Shown one piece after another: positions 7,212 through 14,795 of a stretch of DNA of 64,000 nt (position 1 is its first letter; every line of letters begins with the position of its first letter). The DNA is from Jannaschia sp. GRR-S6-38 (GTDB lineage Bacteria; Pseudomonadota; Alphaproteobacteria; Rhodobacterales; Rhodobacteraceae), in NCBI RefSeq assembly GCF_029853695.1, contig NZ_CP122537.1:2439501-2503500 (forward strand), written 5' to 3'. A program made the position numbers and the translations under genes. The notes beneath the pieces are model-generated. The model did not search any database and was not told the origin of the DNA. It was given only the letters and a program-made list of their open reading frames with translations.

Positions 7212-9671
7212 TCAGCCTTCCGGCACCAGCCGCGTGATGCCCACGGCCCCCGCGCGGGCCAGCTCGGGGTCGAGCGTCATCGGAATGTACTCGCCACGCC
7301 GCCAGAGCTCGCCCAGATCGTCGTAATGGCGCGACAGCGGATGGCCCGATTGTCCCGTCGAGGTGATGAAGACGCTGCTTTCGGGATCGGCGAAATCGTA
7401 GACGCCGCGATAGGTGGCGGCGTGAACACTGGCAAAGGGGTCGGGCAGCTCGCCCGAGGTTCGCCCGCGCTGCAGCGTGTTGTCGCCGCCCGAGGTGCTT
7501 TGCCGGATGTTGACCACCGCGCCGACGAAGGGGATGTCGCCCAGCACCGGATGGTCGTGGCGCGCCTCGTGGGCATCGCCCCAGCGCCAGCCTTCGAGAC
7601 GCGCGCCGTAGCGCTCCTCCAGCGATTGCAGCGCATCGTCCAGCGCCTGCCGCGCCAGGTCCGTGCAGCTTTCCTGCGCGGTGGACTGTATCACGTCGCA
7701 CCAGGCGCCAGCCCCGTCGATGTCGCGATAGACCCGCTCGATGAAGAGCGGCTCGACATGGTCGTATTGATCCGCCAGCGGACCCAGGTCGTCGCGGATC
7801 AGCCGCTCCTGCAGGGCGCGCATCCAGGCGGCGTAGATCAGCGGCTCGGGCAGGTGCTCGGACATCTCGCCGTTCCAGGCGGCCAGCAGGTCCAGCGCGA
7901 TCTGGCGCCGGCGTTCGGGCGTGCCGGCGGGCGCGGCCTCGCCGGTAAACCACAGGTCGCGGCCGACCAGCGGCAGCAGCGCCCGCGCGGTGACCGACAC
8001 GGTGTCGAGCTGCGCCTCGATCAGGCTCTCGCGGGTGTGGACCTCGCGCTGGGAGAGCAGCCGGGTCATGCGCTGCACGCGCTGGCTGTCGCCCCAGTAA
8101 TGGCTGACGTGATCGGGGAAGGGGCGGTCGACCAGCTTGTTGTTGGTGTTGCCCAACATCCCGCCCTCGGGGTCGATCCAGACGGGATTGGCGTCGAAAG
8201 GCTTCAGCCCTGTCCAGCGGTTTGCCGCGATCCAGCCCGGTGCGGGAATGCGGCCCTGCGACTGGTGCGCGGCGTCGCGGTCGGGCTGGCGGCCCATTAC
8301 CTGCATGGCGATCCGGCGACCGTCGGTCACGGTCAGGTTCTGCGCCGGCGCCACGTAATGCGCCGCGGCGGCCAGCGCCGCGTCCAGTGTGCCGGCGCGC
8401 ATCAGTTCGAGCCATGTGCGCAGCGACGTGTCCTCGGCCGAGAGCGCCGTCCAGGCGAGCGCGGCGACATGCCCGCGGGGCGTCACCGTGCCGAGGTCGA
8501 ACTGGCTTCCGGTCAGGACCGGGCCGTTGACCGTGCGGCGCAGCGTCAGCGTCACCGGCGCCTCGTCCTTGATGGTGACGATGGAGCGTTCGGTCTCGAA
8601 TGTGGCCCAGCCGTCGGGCGTGCGGTAGCGCGTGGAATCCTCGGGATCGAGCTGTTCGATCAGAACGTCCTGGTCGTCGAGATAGGTCGAGGTCAGCCCC
8701 CAACCCAGCCGCGCGCTGCGGCCGGCCATAACGACGGGCATGCCCGGGATCGTGCCGCCGATCACGCCGCCGGTCTCCAGCTCCAGCCGGGCGAGATACC
8801 AGACCGTCGGCGCCGCGAGCCCCATATGCGGGTCGTTGGCCAGCAGCGCCCCGCCCGCCGCCGCGCGGTCGGGGGCGATGGCGAAGGCGTTGGAGGCGCC
8901 GGCGAGGTGGCGCGGCGGAACCGGCCAGAGATCCGGGCGCGGCGTCGCGGTGGCGTGCCGGACCGCGAGCCCGGGGAAGAGATCGCGCATCCCCGCGAGC
9001 TTGACCGTGCCGGGACCCGGGATGTCGGGATGCAGGTCGGGCAGGCGGTCGTCGGGCAGCACCAGCGACGCGCGGGCGCGCAGCACCTCTTCGGCGACAT
9101 GGCCGGAGAGCTGCAGCGCCATCAGCTTGGCCACCGCGATCGAGTCGGCGGGCTGCCAGGGCGCGATCGACGGCGAGAACAGGAAGAATTCCGGCGCACC
9201 CCGGCCCGAGGCGTCGCGGTTGATGACCTCGATCCGCGCGTTCACGCCCGCGGCATAGGCCTCGAGCATGGCCAGCGTCTCCGGGTCCTGCACGGCCACG
9301 CTGGCCGATGCCGCGCGGTAGAGGCCGAGACGGCGCAGCAATTCGTCGGTGCGCAGCGTGCGGCGGCCGAACAGCTCCGACAGGCGCCCCTGCGCGGTGC
9401 GCCGCAGCATCGTCATCTGCCAGAGCCGGTCCTGCGCATGGGCATAGCCCAGCCCGAAGAACACGTCGGCATCGGAGCTTCCGAAGATATGGGGAACGTT
9501 GTGGGTGTTGCGGACGATCTCGACCGGGGCGGCCGCGCCGCGCACCGTCTCGGTCCGGTCGTAATCGGGCAGGCTGCGCGAGGCGAGCCACAGCGCCGCG
9601 ACGACCGCCAGCCCCGCCAGCACCAGCGCCCCCGCGACGACGCGGAAGCTCCATCGGAACAGCCGCTCCAT
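7212..9671 (-). CDS. Penicillin-acylase-family N-terminal nucleophile hydrolase
   Basis: This 819-residue protein has an N-terminal hydrophobic anchor (VVAGALVLAGLAVVAALWLA) and the acylase propeptide layout VPHIFGSSDADVFFGLGYAHAQDRLWQM. The autocatalytic cleavage and nucleophile site is GASNAF, with Ser at about residue 260. The family matures by self-cleavage into alpha and beta chains and hydrolyses amide bonds, including acyl-homoserine lactones or beta-lactams. Substrate cannot be assigned; AHL acylase (quorum quenching) is one option. It is transcribed divergently from the following dehydrogenase gene, with 74 bp between the starts. Confidence 0.9.
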   Translation of the reverse strand: MERLFRWSFRVVAGALVLAGLAVVAALWLASRSLPDYDRTETVRGAAAPVEIVRNTHNVPHIFGSSDADVFFGLGYAHAQDRLWQMTMLRRTAQGRLSELFGRRTLRTDELLRRLGLYRAASASVAVQDPETLAMLEAYAAGVNARIEVINRDASGRGAPEFFLFSPSIAPWQPADSIAVAKLMALQLSGHVAEEVLRARASLVLPDDRLPDLHPDIPGPGTVKLAGMRDLFPGLAVRHATATPRPDLWPVPPRHLAGASNAFAIAPDRAAAGGALLANDPHMGLAAPTVWYLARLELETGGVIGGTIPGMPVVMAGRSARLGWGLTSTYLDDQDVLIEQLDPEDSTRYRTPDGWATFETERSIVTIKDEAPVTLTLRRTVNGPVLTGSQFDLGTVTPRGHVAALAWTALSAEDTSLRTWLELMRAGTLDAALAAAAHYVAPAQNLTVTDGRRIAMQVMGRQPDRDAAHQSQGRIPAPGWIAANRWTGLKPFDANPVWIDPEGGMLGNTNNKLVDRPFPDHVSHYWGDSQRVQRMTRLLSQREVHTRESLIEAQLDTVSVTARALLPLVGRDLWFTGEAAPAGTPERRRQIALDLLAAWNGEMSEHLPEPLIYAAWMRALQERLIRDDLGPLADQYDHVEPLFIERVYRDIDGAGAWCDVIQSTAQESCTDLARQALDDALQSLEERYGARLEGWRWGDAHEARHDHPVLGDIPFVGAVVNIRQSTSGGDNTLQRGRTSGELPDPFASVHAATYRGVYDFADPESSVFITSTGQSGHPLSRHYDDLGELWRRGEYIPMTLDPELARAGAVGITRLVPEG

Positions 9672-9745
9672 TTGCCCATCCTGTTGACCCGGTTCCCGGC
9701 GGGCGGTCTAACCCCCGGGAGCGGCACATGCAAAGGGAGGTGGTG

Positions 9746-10621
9746 ATGGCGAAGCTGGCATTTCTGGGGATGGGCGTGATGGGTGCCCCGATGGCGGGAC
9801 ATCTGGCGAAGGCGGGCCACGACGTGACCGTCTTCAACCGCACCGCCGCCAAGGCCGAGGCCTGGGCAGCGCAGCATGGCGGCGGCCACGCGCCGACCCC
9901 GCGCGCGGCGGCCGAGGGCTGCGAGATCGTGGCGGCCTGCGTGGGCAATGACGACGACCTGCGTTCGGTCTGCCTGGGCGAGGACGGGGCCTTCGCGGGG
10001 ATGGCGGCGGGGTCGGTGTTCCTGGACCACACGACCGTCAGCGCGGGCGTGACCCGCGAGCTGGCCGAGGCCGCGAAAGCCAAGGAAATCAGCTATGTGG
10101 ACGCGCCGGTCTCAGGCGGTCAGGCGGGGGCGGAGAACGGGCAGCTGGTGATCATGTGCGGGGGAAAGGCCGAGGATTATCAGCGGGTTGAGCCGGTGAT
10201 GGCGGCCTATGCCAAGCAGGCGCGGCGGATGGGCGAGGTGGGCGCGGGGCAGCTCACGAAGATGGTGAACCAGATCTGCATCGCGGGGCTGTTGCAGGGG
10301 CTGAGCGAAGGGCTTCTGTTCGCGCAGAAGGCGGGGCTGGACGGCGAGGCGGTGGTCGACGTGATCCAGGGCGGCGCGGCCGGGAGCTGGCAAATGGTCA
10401 ACAGAAACAAGACGATGCTGGCCGGGGAGTACGAGCACGGCTTCGCGGTGGACTGGATGCGCAAGGACCTGGCGATCTGCCTGGCGGAGGCCGAGACGGT
10501 GGGCGCGCCCTTGCCCGGAACGGCGCTGGTGGACCAGTTCTACAAGGACGTGCAGGCCATGGGCGGGGGGCGCTGGGACACGTCGAGCCTGATGGCGCGG
10601 CTGCAGAAGCTGGCGGATTAA
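9746..10621 (+). CDS. NAD(P)-dependent beta-hydroxyacid dehydrogenase (3-hydroxyisobutyrate dehydrogenase family)
   Basis: The 291-residue enzyme begins with a dinucleotide-binding fold (FLGMGVMGAPMAGHLAKAGH, then VFNRT). It carries the family signature DAPVSGGQAGAENGQL and the catalytic-lysine helix GQLTKMVNQI. Relatives include 3-hydroxyisobutyrate dehydrogenase and tartronate-semialdehyde reductase. An upstream in-frame ATG exists at 9728, but AAAGGGAGGTGGTG directly precedes ATG 9746. No neighbour defines the substrate. Confidence 0.88.
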   Translation: MAKLAFLGMGVMGAPMAGHLAKAGHDVTVFNRTAAKAEAWAAQHGGGHAPTPRAAAEGCEIVAACVGNDDDLRSVCLGEDGAFAGMAAGSVFLDHTTVSAGVTRELAEAAKAKEISYVDAPVSGGQAGAENGQLVIMCGGKAEDYQRVEPVMAAYAKQARRMGEVGAGQLTKMVNQICIAGLLQGLSEGLLFAQKAGLDGEAVVDVIQGGAAGSWQMVNRNKTMLAGEYEHGFAVDWMRKDLAICLAEAETVGAPLPGTALVDQFYKDVQAMGGGRWDTSSLMARLQKLAD

Positions 10622-10648
10622 GGGGCCCCCGCAAGGCGGCCGAATTCG

Positions 10649-10681
10649 TGGGTGATCCACGGGTGATCTGCGGGTGATTTC
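10649..10681. repeat. Three tandem 11-bp repeats (consensus cgggtgatctg)
   Basis: Units tgggtgatcca, cgggtgatctg and cgggtgatttc lie head to tail between the dehydrogenase stop and the ribbon-helix-helix gene. They could be a binding array for the RHH protein encoded 85 bp downstream, but this is only positional. Confidence 0.5.
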
Positions 10682-10765
10682 CGTCGGACGTGATTTGACG
10701 CAAGCCCCCGTTAACCGTTCGGGCCGAGGCTGCCCCCTTCACCTGGTTGACGAAGGGGCAGACGC

Positions 10766-11140
10766 ATGACCGCGAAGCTGAAGAGCCGCGCATTGTCGGA
10801 ACTGGTCGGACTGATGGAGCGCTTCCAGTTCGACATGGCGTATACGCTCACCCGCGAGAGCTACGTGCCGTCGGAATGGGAGGACGTCTGGAAGGGGCGG
10901 ACGGGGAAGCGCCGGAAGGTGAGCCTCTATGTCGACGAGGACGTCTACCGGCTGTTCAAGTCGATGGGCCCGGGCATGGGCCCGCGCATGAACATCGTGC
11001 TCGGCGCCTTCGTCCGCGCCCGGGTGGCGGGGCTGCTGGCGGGCGAGGACCTGGTCGAGGAATACCGCCGGAAATTCAAGGGCCGGGCGAAGCCCGAGGT
11101 CCGGGAGGTGGTGGACCGGTTGTGGGATCCGGGGGAGTGA
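10766..11140 (+). CDS. BrnA-like ribbon-helix-helix protein
   Basis: A 124-residue protein with a central stretch KVSLYVDEDVYRLFKSMG followed by GPRMNIVLGAFVRARVAGLL. This resembles the BrnA antitoxin RHH fold (a strand with alternating residues, then a helix and the R-x-N-x-V-L motif). An N-terminal extension (FQFDMAYTLTRESYVPSEWEDVW) precedes it. No BrnT-type toxin gene is adjacent, so it is probably a free-standing regulator or an orphan antitoxin. Similarity is by eye and moderate. Confidence 0.55.
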   Translation: MTAKLKSRALSELVGLMERFQFDMAYTLTRESYVPSEWEDVWKGRTGKRRKVSLYVDEDVYRLFKSMGPGMGPRMNIVLGAFVRARVAGLLAGEDLVEEYRRKFKGRAKPEVREVVDRLWDPGE

Positions 11141-11238
11141 GGGGTCTTGCTATGAATACGATTCCACAAACTCTTGAGCCGCGATTTTGCCCGACCCGAA
11201 AGTTCGTGATGCTTGCATAGACCCACGCGTTTCTTTCG

Positions 11239-11835
11239 CTAAGCCTGCTGCCGGAACCAATCTCTTAAAGACAAGTGAAGGCGGGTTTCTTCGTCTTCTG
11301 AGAGGGCCGTACAATGAGCAATTGACGCTCTCAGAGTGTTGAGGTTTGCGATGATTCTTTCGACGGCTCTCTTATCAATAAATATTGCCTGAAAGTGCTC
11401 CCAATTAACTTTTATAATCTCTCCGAGTTCGCCGAAGTTTGTGTAGTCGAGCATCCTATCCGAGCGAAGAGTTACGCCAGTCCCTTCCTCCTTCGTGCGA
11501 TTGTTTGTTGCGTTTTCTCGGACCCTGTCCGGAACAATGCCAGCAGTGTCCCACCATCCCTCTCCTGCGGAGTCCGAAAGCACGTCATGAATGAGATCTC
11601 GCATTGCGTTCTCTAGACTGTAAAACAGCACGTAGTTCTGAGCCATTCGTTCAGCTTCAGCCCGTATTCGGCCAGAGAATTGAGGGTAGTAAATTGTATC
11701 TGAATCTAGGCTGTCTTTTTCCTGTGAATCCCTGTGGGATGGGCCCAGATCCATACCCAGTTTTCGCTGCGTGGTACGGATGGACGACTCAATCGAAAGA
11801 TTATTAAGGCAGAAGTATCGTGCTCGATGGTCCAT
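11239..11835 (-). CDS. Swt1-family HEPN-domain protein (putative RNase effector)
   Basis: The 198-residue protein has its HEPN domain in the C-terminal half: LDYTNFGELGEIIKVNW (129-145), a long helix, then LNTLRASIAHCTALS with the R-x4-H motif (R169, H174), and the terminal ETRLHLSLRDWF. R-x4-6-H HEPN proteins are often metal-independent RNases acting as toxins or abortive-infection effectors; Swt1-type HEPN domains occur in bacterial conflict systems. Its ATG follows the DUF5343 stop with no spacer, and base composition is far more AT-rich than the surroundings, a sign of horizontal transfer. Nuclease activity is inferred. Confidence 0.8.
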   Translation of the reverse strand: MDHRARYFCLNNLSIESSIRTTQRKLGMDLGPSHRDSQEKDSLDSDTIYYPQFSGRIRAEAERMAQNYVLFYSLENAMRDLIHDVLSDSAGEGWWDTAGIVPDRVRENATNNRTKEEGTGVTLRSDRMLDYTNFGELGEIIKVNWEHFQAIFIDKRAVERIIANLNTLRASIAHCTALSEDEETRLHLSLRDWFRQQA

Positions 11836-12483
11836 TTATTTGATGAGCTTCTTGTCTATTGCCTCAAAAATAGCATTGTAAACATCGACGTTCGTCGTTT
11901 CAGGAAGGTTGATATTGATGTTGTAGCCAAGACTGAGAGTTCGGTCACTGCGGTAGTGATTTTCCTGCCTCTCTCCTTCATAGACGCGCTCTATCTGCTT
12001 TGAGCCGTCGTCTTCAAGTGGCTTGGATCCTTCTTCGTCTTCGGATTCAAAGTCCGCGTAATCAAGAAGATTCATGAACGAGCTCACGATGCACTCGGAA
12101 GCAGAATTGCCCTTTTCAGCTCCAGTTATCGAATAGACAAGGTCCTTGAGGTTCTTTCGGTCCAGGTCATAAGCATATTCATTTCGCTCGAATATCTCAG
12201 AGAAGCCTGTTTGCATCGCCTCCGCCATGGCCTTGCCTCGTTCGCTTTCCATTCGGAATCGCGTGTAAATCTCAGTTGTTGATCCGTCATCTCTTAGAAA
12301 GCCGAGTCTTTTCAGAAATGGTATGATTGGTCTGGCGTTTCCGCCCTTGAAGCCTAATTTAGTTCCGAGAAAGTCCAGAGTGAAGCGATCAGGTACCCTG
12401 GCTTCTACGATTTTATCAAGTACCTTTGGAATTGTCCCCGGAGTTGGCAGGTACGGTAGCTTGGAGCCCATAGGTTCTCGCAT
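11836..12483 (-). CDS. DUF5343-family protein, partner of the HEPN protein
   Basis: The 215-residue product matches the DUF5343 layout: LPYLPTPGTIPKVLDKI, RFTLDFLGTKLGFKGGNARP and IIPFLKRLGFL (winged-helix-like), FERNEYAYDL, and the closing segment NININLPETTNVDVYNAIFE. DUF5343 proteins commonly sit beside HEPN or other putative effectors and may be the DNA-binding or antitoxin half. It is the first gene of a two-gene minus-strand operon, its TAA directly abutting the HEPN ATG. Like its partner it is AT-rich. Function remains unproven. Confidence 0.8.
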   Translation of the reverse strand: MREPMGSKLPYLPTPGTIPKVLDKIVEARVPDRFTLDFLGTKLGFKGGNARPIIPFLKRLGFLRDDGSTTEIYTRFRMESERGKAMAEAMQTGFSEIFERNEYAYDLDRKNLKDLVYSITGAEKGNSASECIVSSFMNLLDYADFESEDEEGSKPLEDDGSKQIERVYEGERQENHYRSDRTLSLGYNININLPETTNVDVYNAIFEAIDKKLIK

Positions 12484-12900
12484 CCTGTTCTAAAGAAAAC
12501 GCCAAAATTGGCCTGTTATGATCCGATACAATGAATTGCCTTTCGAAACAAGAACATGGATGACTGAACGCGAGTTCTTTCTTGGGGAGCATGGATCTCT
12601 ATCAACGCCTCTCCAAGATTTTTCGAGTCGATCCGATCCGATGCCGGCCCGATGCGCGCCGAAGGCGCCGGGCCAGCGCCGGCCCGTTCCGGCGGGGCGG
12701 CGTTCTGCCATCCTGCACGAAGCGGGGCGCGGGGCGGTGTTCTTCGCCATAAAGCGCGAATGCGGCGGGGGCCGGGCGCCTCCCCACGGGCCGGCGTTGG
12801 CCCGGCTTGGCGACGCGATGACAGGCGGCGGGAGATCCTCGGGTCAAGCCCGAGGATGACGGGCACGGGGGGATGCGGCGCGGAGGGCGCGGGGTGAGAC
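12484..12900. other. Intergenic, no convincing gene
   Basis: The first ~150 bp upstream of the DUF5343 gene is AT-rich and should hold its promoter. The rest is GC-rich, with open frames on both strands that lack family resemblance or ribosome sites. It contains a REP-like palindrome at 12833-12862. Confidence 0.6.
12833..12862. repeat. REP-like palindrome
   Basis: The sequence atcctcgggtcaagcccgag, continuing gatgacggg, is a short palindrome of the kind scattered in alphaproteobacterial intergenic regions (CTCGGG-tcaag-CCCGAG stem). It marks an ancestral intergenic position just left of the island repeat. Confidence 0.6.
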
Positions 12901-13019
12901 GAAAAAGGGCGGCCCTGGGGCCGCCCTTCCCGTCTCGGAGGAACCCAACCCTCAGTTCAGCGCCTCGTCCGTGATGTCGGAGGTCCAGGCGCCCTCGGGG
13001 CTGCTGGGTGATGACCGGG
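12901..13019 (-). repeat. Left direct repeat: decayed 3' end of the binding-protein gene with its terminator
   Basis: It holds a minus-strand terminator (GGGCGGCCCC/GGGGCCGCCC with a T5 tail, 12901-12930) and a pseudogene remnant of the last ~22 binding-protein codons, with the TGA at 12952-12954. An extra base near 13000 shifts the frame, so this copy is non-functional and older or unselected. Confidence 0.85.
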
Positions 13020-13233
13020 GCGACGCGCCGCCGCGGTCCTGGCCGATCGTGCGGCCCGGGCTGCCGAGGCGCGCTGGAAACAGGCCAGCAAATTCGTTCG
13101 CGAAATCGAGGACCGTGCCGATGCGACAGATCCTGTTGACCCGGCCCTCGATGCCCTTCTTGGCCGCCTGCGCGAGAGAGGGGCCTCAGGTGGTGACGCG
13201 GACGAAACTGCTGGTTCCGCCGGTCCCCGCTGA
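13015..13233 (+). pseudogene. 5'-truncated Rz-like i-spanin
   Basis: A plus frame open only from 13015 encodes a coiled-coil fragment (LADRAARAAEARWKQASKFV, then REIEDRADATDPVDPALDAL and GRLRERGA) ending at TGA 13231-13233. Its beginning is cut off exactly where the left direct repeat ends, so no membrane anchor or start remains. An overlapping out-of-frame lipoprotein gene starts inside it at 13121, which is the Rz/Rz1 arrangement of phage lysis cassettes. Identification is from architecture and composition. Confidence 0.5.
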
Positions 13234-13423
13234 ATCGCGCCGTCCTGTGCCGCGCTCCGAACTCGAAGCGGAGAATATGGCCGACATCGCTCGGATCCTC
13301 TTGGCGCTCGACGCGTCGCTCGACCAGGCCAAGGGCCGTATTGCCGCAACCGACTGTGTACTTCGCACCGCGGAAGCGAGGGCCGGTCAGGACGTTGTGC
13401 TCTGCGAGCCGGTCCCGGGCTGA
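13121..13423 (+). CDS. Rz1-like o-spanin lipoprotein (prophage remnant)
   Basis: The 100-residue product begins MRQILLTRPSMPFLAACARE, with a lipobox-like L-A-A-C near residue 17, then VVTRTKLLVPPVPAESRRPV, typical of the Pro/Val-rich linker of outer-membrane spanins. A C-terminal helix follows (MADIARILLALDASLDQAKG) with one further Cys. It overlaps the truncated i-spanin in another frame. Spanins fuse inner and outer membranes at phage lysis. With its partner broken it is probably inert. The signal peptide is short and carries an internal proline, so lipidation is uncertain. Confidence 0.5.
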   Translation: MRQILLTRPSMPFLAACAREGPQVVTRTKLLVPPVPAESRRPVPRSELEAENMADIARILLALDASLDQAKGRIAATDCVLRTAEARAGQDVVLCEPVPG

Positions 13424-13445
13424 ACTGCGCGTTTCAACAGGGCCA

Positions 13446-13461
13446 TTAACAGCTCGTTAAC
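13446..13461 (+). promoter_or_regulatory. CtrA-type box TTAA-N7-TTAAC
   Basis: TTAACAGCTCGTTAAC matches the full CtrA consensus with exact N7 spacing, about 37 bp upstream of ATG 13498. In Rhodobacterales CtrA controls motility and gene transfer agent genes. The match is by pattern only. Confidence 0.4.
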
Positions 13462-13497
13462 CATTTGAACGTAGCTCTCGAGAATGGGAGAGCGCCG

Positions 13498-13695
13498 ATG
13501 GAGTCGAACGACCTGAAAGTGCGTGTCGAGGCCCTCGAGGCTGCGCTGGCAGACTATGCCATGCGTTTCGGCAGGAGCGACCGGGCTCGTCGGCTTCTCA
13601 CCGTGCAATGCGATCTACGAGCAAGAGATGTTTCTCGTATGTCGCGTTCCGCGTCGGAGCCTGGGGGCGAAGATCGCAAGGAACCAGTCCAATGA
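13498..13695 (+). CDS. Small hypothetical protein, first gene of the paralogue cluster
   Basis: A 65-residue protein starts MESNDLKVRVEALEAALADY, an amphipathic coiled-coil-like helix, and becomes Arg/Ser-rich. ATG 13498 follows GGGAGAGCGCCG; an in-frame ATG at 13465 is less well placed. Its TGA overlaps the ATG of the first membrane-protein gene (ATGA), so the two are translationally coupled. No family recognised. Confidence 0.5.
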   Translation: MESNDLKVRVEALEAALADYAMRFGRSDRARRLLTVQCDLRARDVSRMSRSASEPGGEDRKEPVQ

Positions 13696-14183
13696 AGACC
13701 GTGAACATTCTGTCTATCGCTCTCAGCTTCGTAATGGCGGCGTTGTTGCTATTCGGTATGCAAGCCCTTCTGCTGGCATCCGCCTTGTCCGGACATCTGG
13801 CGCTCATCGATACGGCCGCGAAGCTGTTCGAAAGCGGCTGGACGACGATCGCCTACGCCGTCTGGTCGGTGAACGCCGCCCTCGTCATCTGCTTCGCTCT
13901 CCGCATCCAGTCCATTGCGCTTGCCACTGTCGGCTTCATTCTCGCCGCCGCTGCGCTTTTCGTGGTGCTGGGCGTGATCTCGACACCGACTGGCCTTGCC
14001 ATCGTGATGGCCGTCTCGGCTCTGCTCATTCCGTCCGTCATCGATCACTGGCAAGCGAAGCAGGGGATCGTCCGGACCGTCGACATAGCCGAGGTCGAGC
14101 AGGCATTGACCGGCACGCGAGATCTTCAGAACGAGGCTCGGTCGAAGCGGCCGGAGGTCGGGGGTCAAGGGTGCCTAACATGA
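13692..14183 (+). CDS. Small membrane protein, paralogue 1 of 3
   Basis: The 163-residue protein has about four hydrophobic helices and a polar C-terminal tail. Its core segment IAYAVWSVNAALVICFALRI, followed by a GVISTPTGLAIVMAVSALL stretch, recurs in the proteins encoded at 14796 and 15422. The shared motif reads A-Y-x-I/V-W-x-x-N/D-A-A-L-V. No known family is evident. It is coupled to the preceding gene by ATGA, and a possible short frame starts at its own ATGA end. Its presence in the island argues for accessory function. Confidence 0.6.
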   Translation: MKTVNILSIALSFVMAALLLFGMQALLLASALSGHLALIDTAAKLFESGWTTIAYAVWSVNAALVICFALRIQSIALATVGFILAAAALFVVLGVISTPTGLAIVMAVSALLIPSVIDHWQAKQGIVRTVDIAEVEQALTGTRDLQNEARSKRPEVGGQGCLT

Positions 14184-14488
14184 CCGCTCAATCCGTCCTG
14201 ACGATGGGGCGCTTGAACGGCTGGCACAAGGCTCTTGGTAACAACCTTGCCGGCGGCATCACCAGGATCCTGCGCAGAGCCCTCATGGGCCGCGCGGATC
14301 ACCGGAGTCTCAGCGCCTCGCTCCGACGAAAGAGGCAAGGCGATTTTTTGGCCTGTAGGAGTTCGCAGCCCCGCTGTCCGGATGCGTCAGGCAACTGGCC
14401 ACCGCGCAAGCCCATGATGGATCAAGCGGGAAGCTGCCGGACGTCGGCGTCGGCCCGTGCAGTCACCTTGACCATCAGACAGATCTGA
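14180..14488 (+). CDS. Possible short basic protein
   Basis: A 102-residue frame begins at an ATGA overlap with the preceding stop (MTAQSVLTMGRLNGWHKALG). It has no recognisable domain and runs into Arg/Ser-rich, low-quality sequence. Coupling is the only support; it may be spurious. Confidence 0.25.
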   Translation: MTAQSVLTMGRLNGWHKALGNNLAGGITRILRRALMGRADHRSLSASLRRKRQGDFLACRSSQPRCPDASGNWPPRKPMMDQAGSCRTSASARAVTLTIRQI

Positions 14489-14547
14489 CGCGAGGTCACG
14501 CCACGGGTAGCAACACGCCCCCCAAAGGCAAATGAGCATTTGCTCTC

Positions 14548-14578
14548 GCCCGGCCGCTCGCGCGGTCGGGTGTCTTTT
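14548..14578 (+). terminator. Rho-independent terminator
   Basis: Stem CCCGGCCGC/GCGGTCGGG (one G-T wobble) with a TC loop is followed by TGTCTTTT. It closes the 13498-14488 unit; the next gene starts at 14796. The 14184-14795 stretch otherwise shows no clear gene beyond the doubtful frame at 14180. Confidence 0.65.
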
Positions 14579-14795
14579 CCGTCGCTACGGAGCAGACTGG
14601 TTCCATTTGGGACGCGCCCGAACCGAGGCGCGCGTCGGCGCGTTCATGTAAGATGCATGTAAAACTCTGTAGATCTTTGCATTTTCGCAAGAGCGCCCTC
14701 AGGTGCTTATGTCCGGATTTGGGCACGTTTGCCCTCGTTTGGCCGGAGTCCCGGCGCGTGATGCATGCATCGGAGATCCAAAGAGGACCGTCATC

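Noticed and set aside
7200..9746. 848-codon plus-strand open frame
   Set aside because: Antisense of the acylase gene, composition like random antisense of GC-rich coding DNA.
6922..10083. 1053-codon minus-strand open frame
   Set aside because: Out-of-frame shadow of the penicillin-acylase gene and antisense of the dehydrogenase; Arg/Pro-rich with no domain.
12518..12859. Plus-strand frame opposite the DUF5343 promoter region
   Set aside because: Crosses an AT-rich to GC-rich boundary with no domain and no ribosome site; covers the REP-like palindrome.
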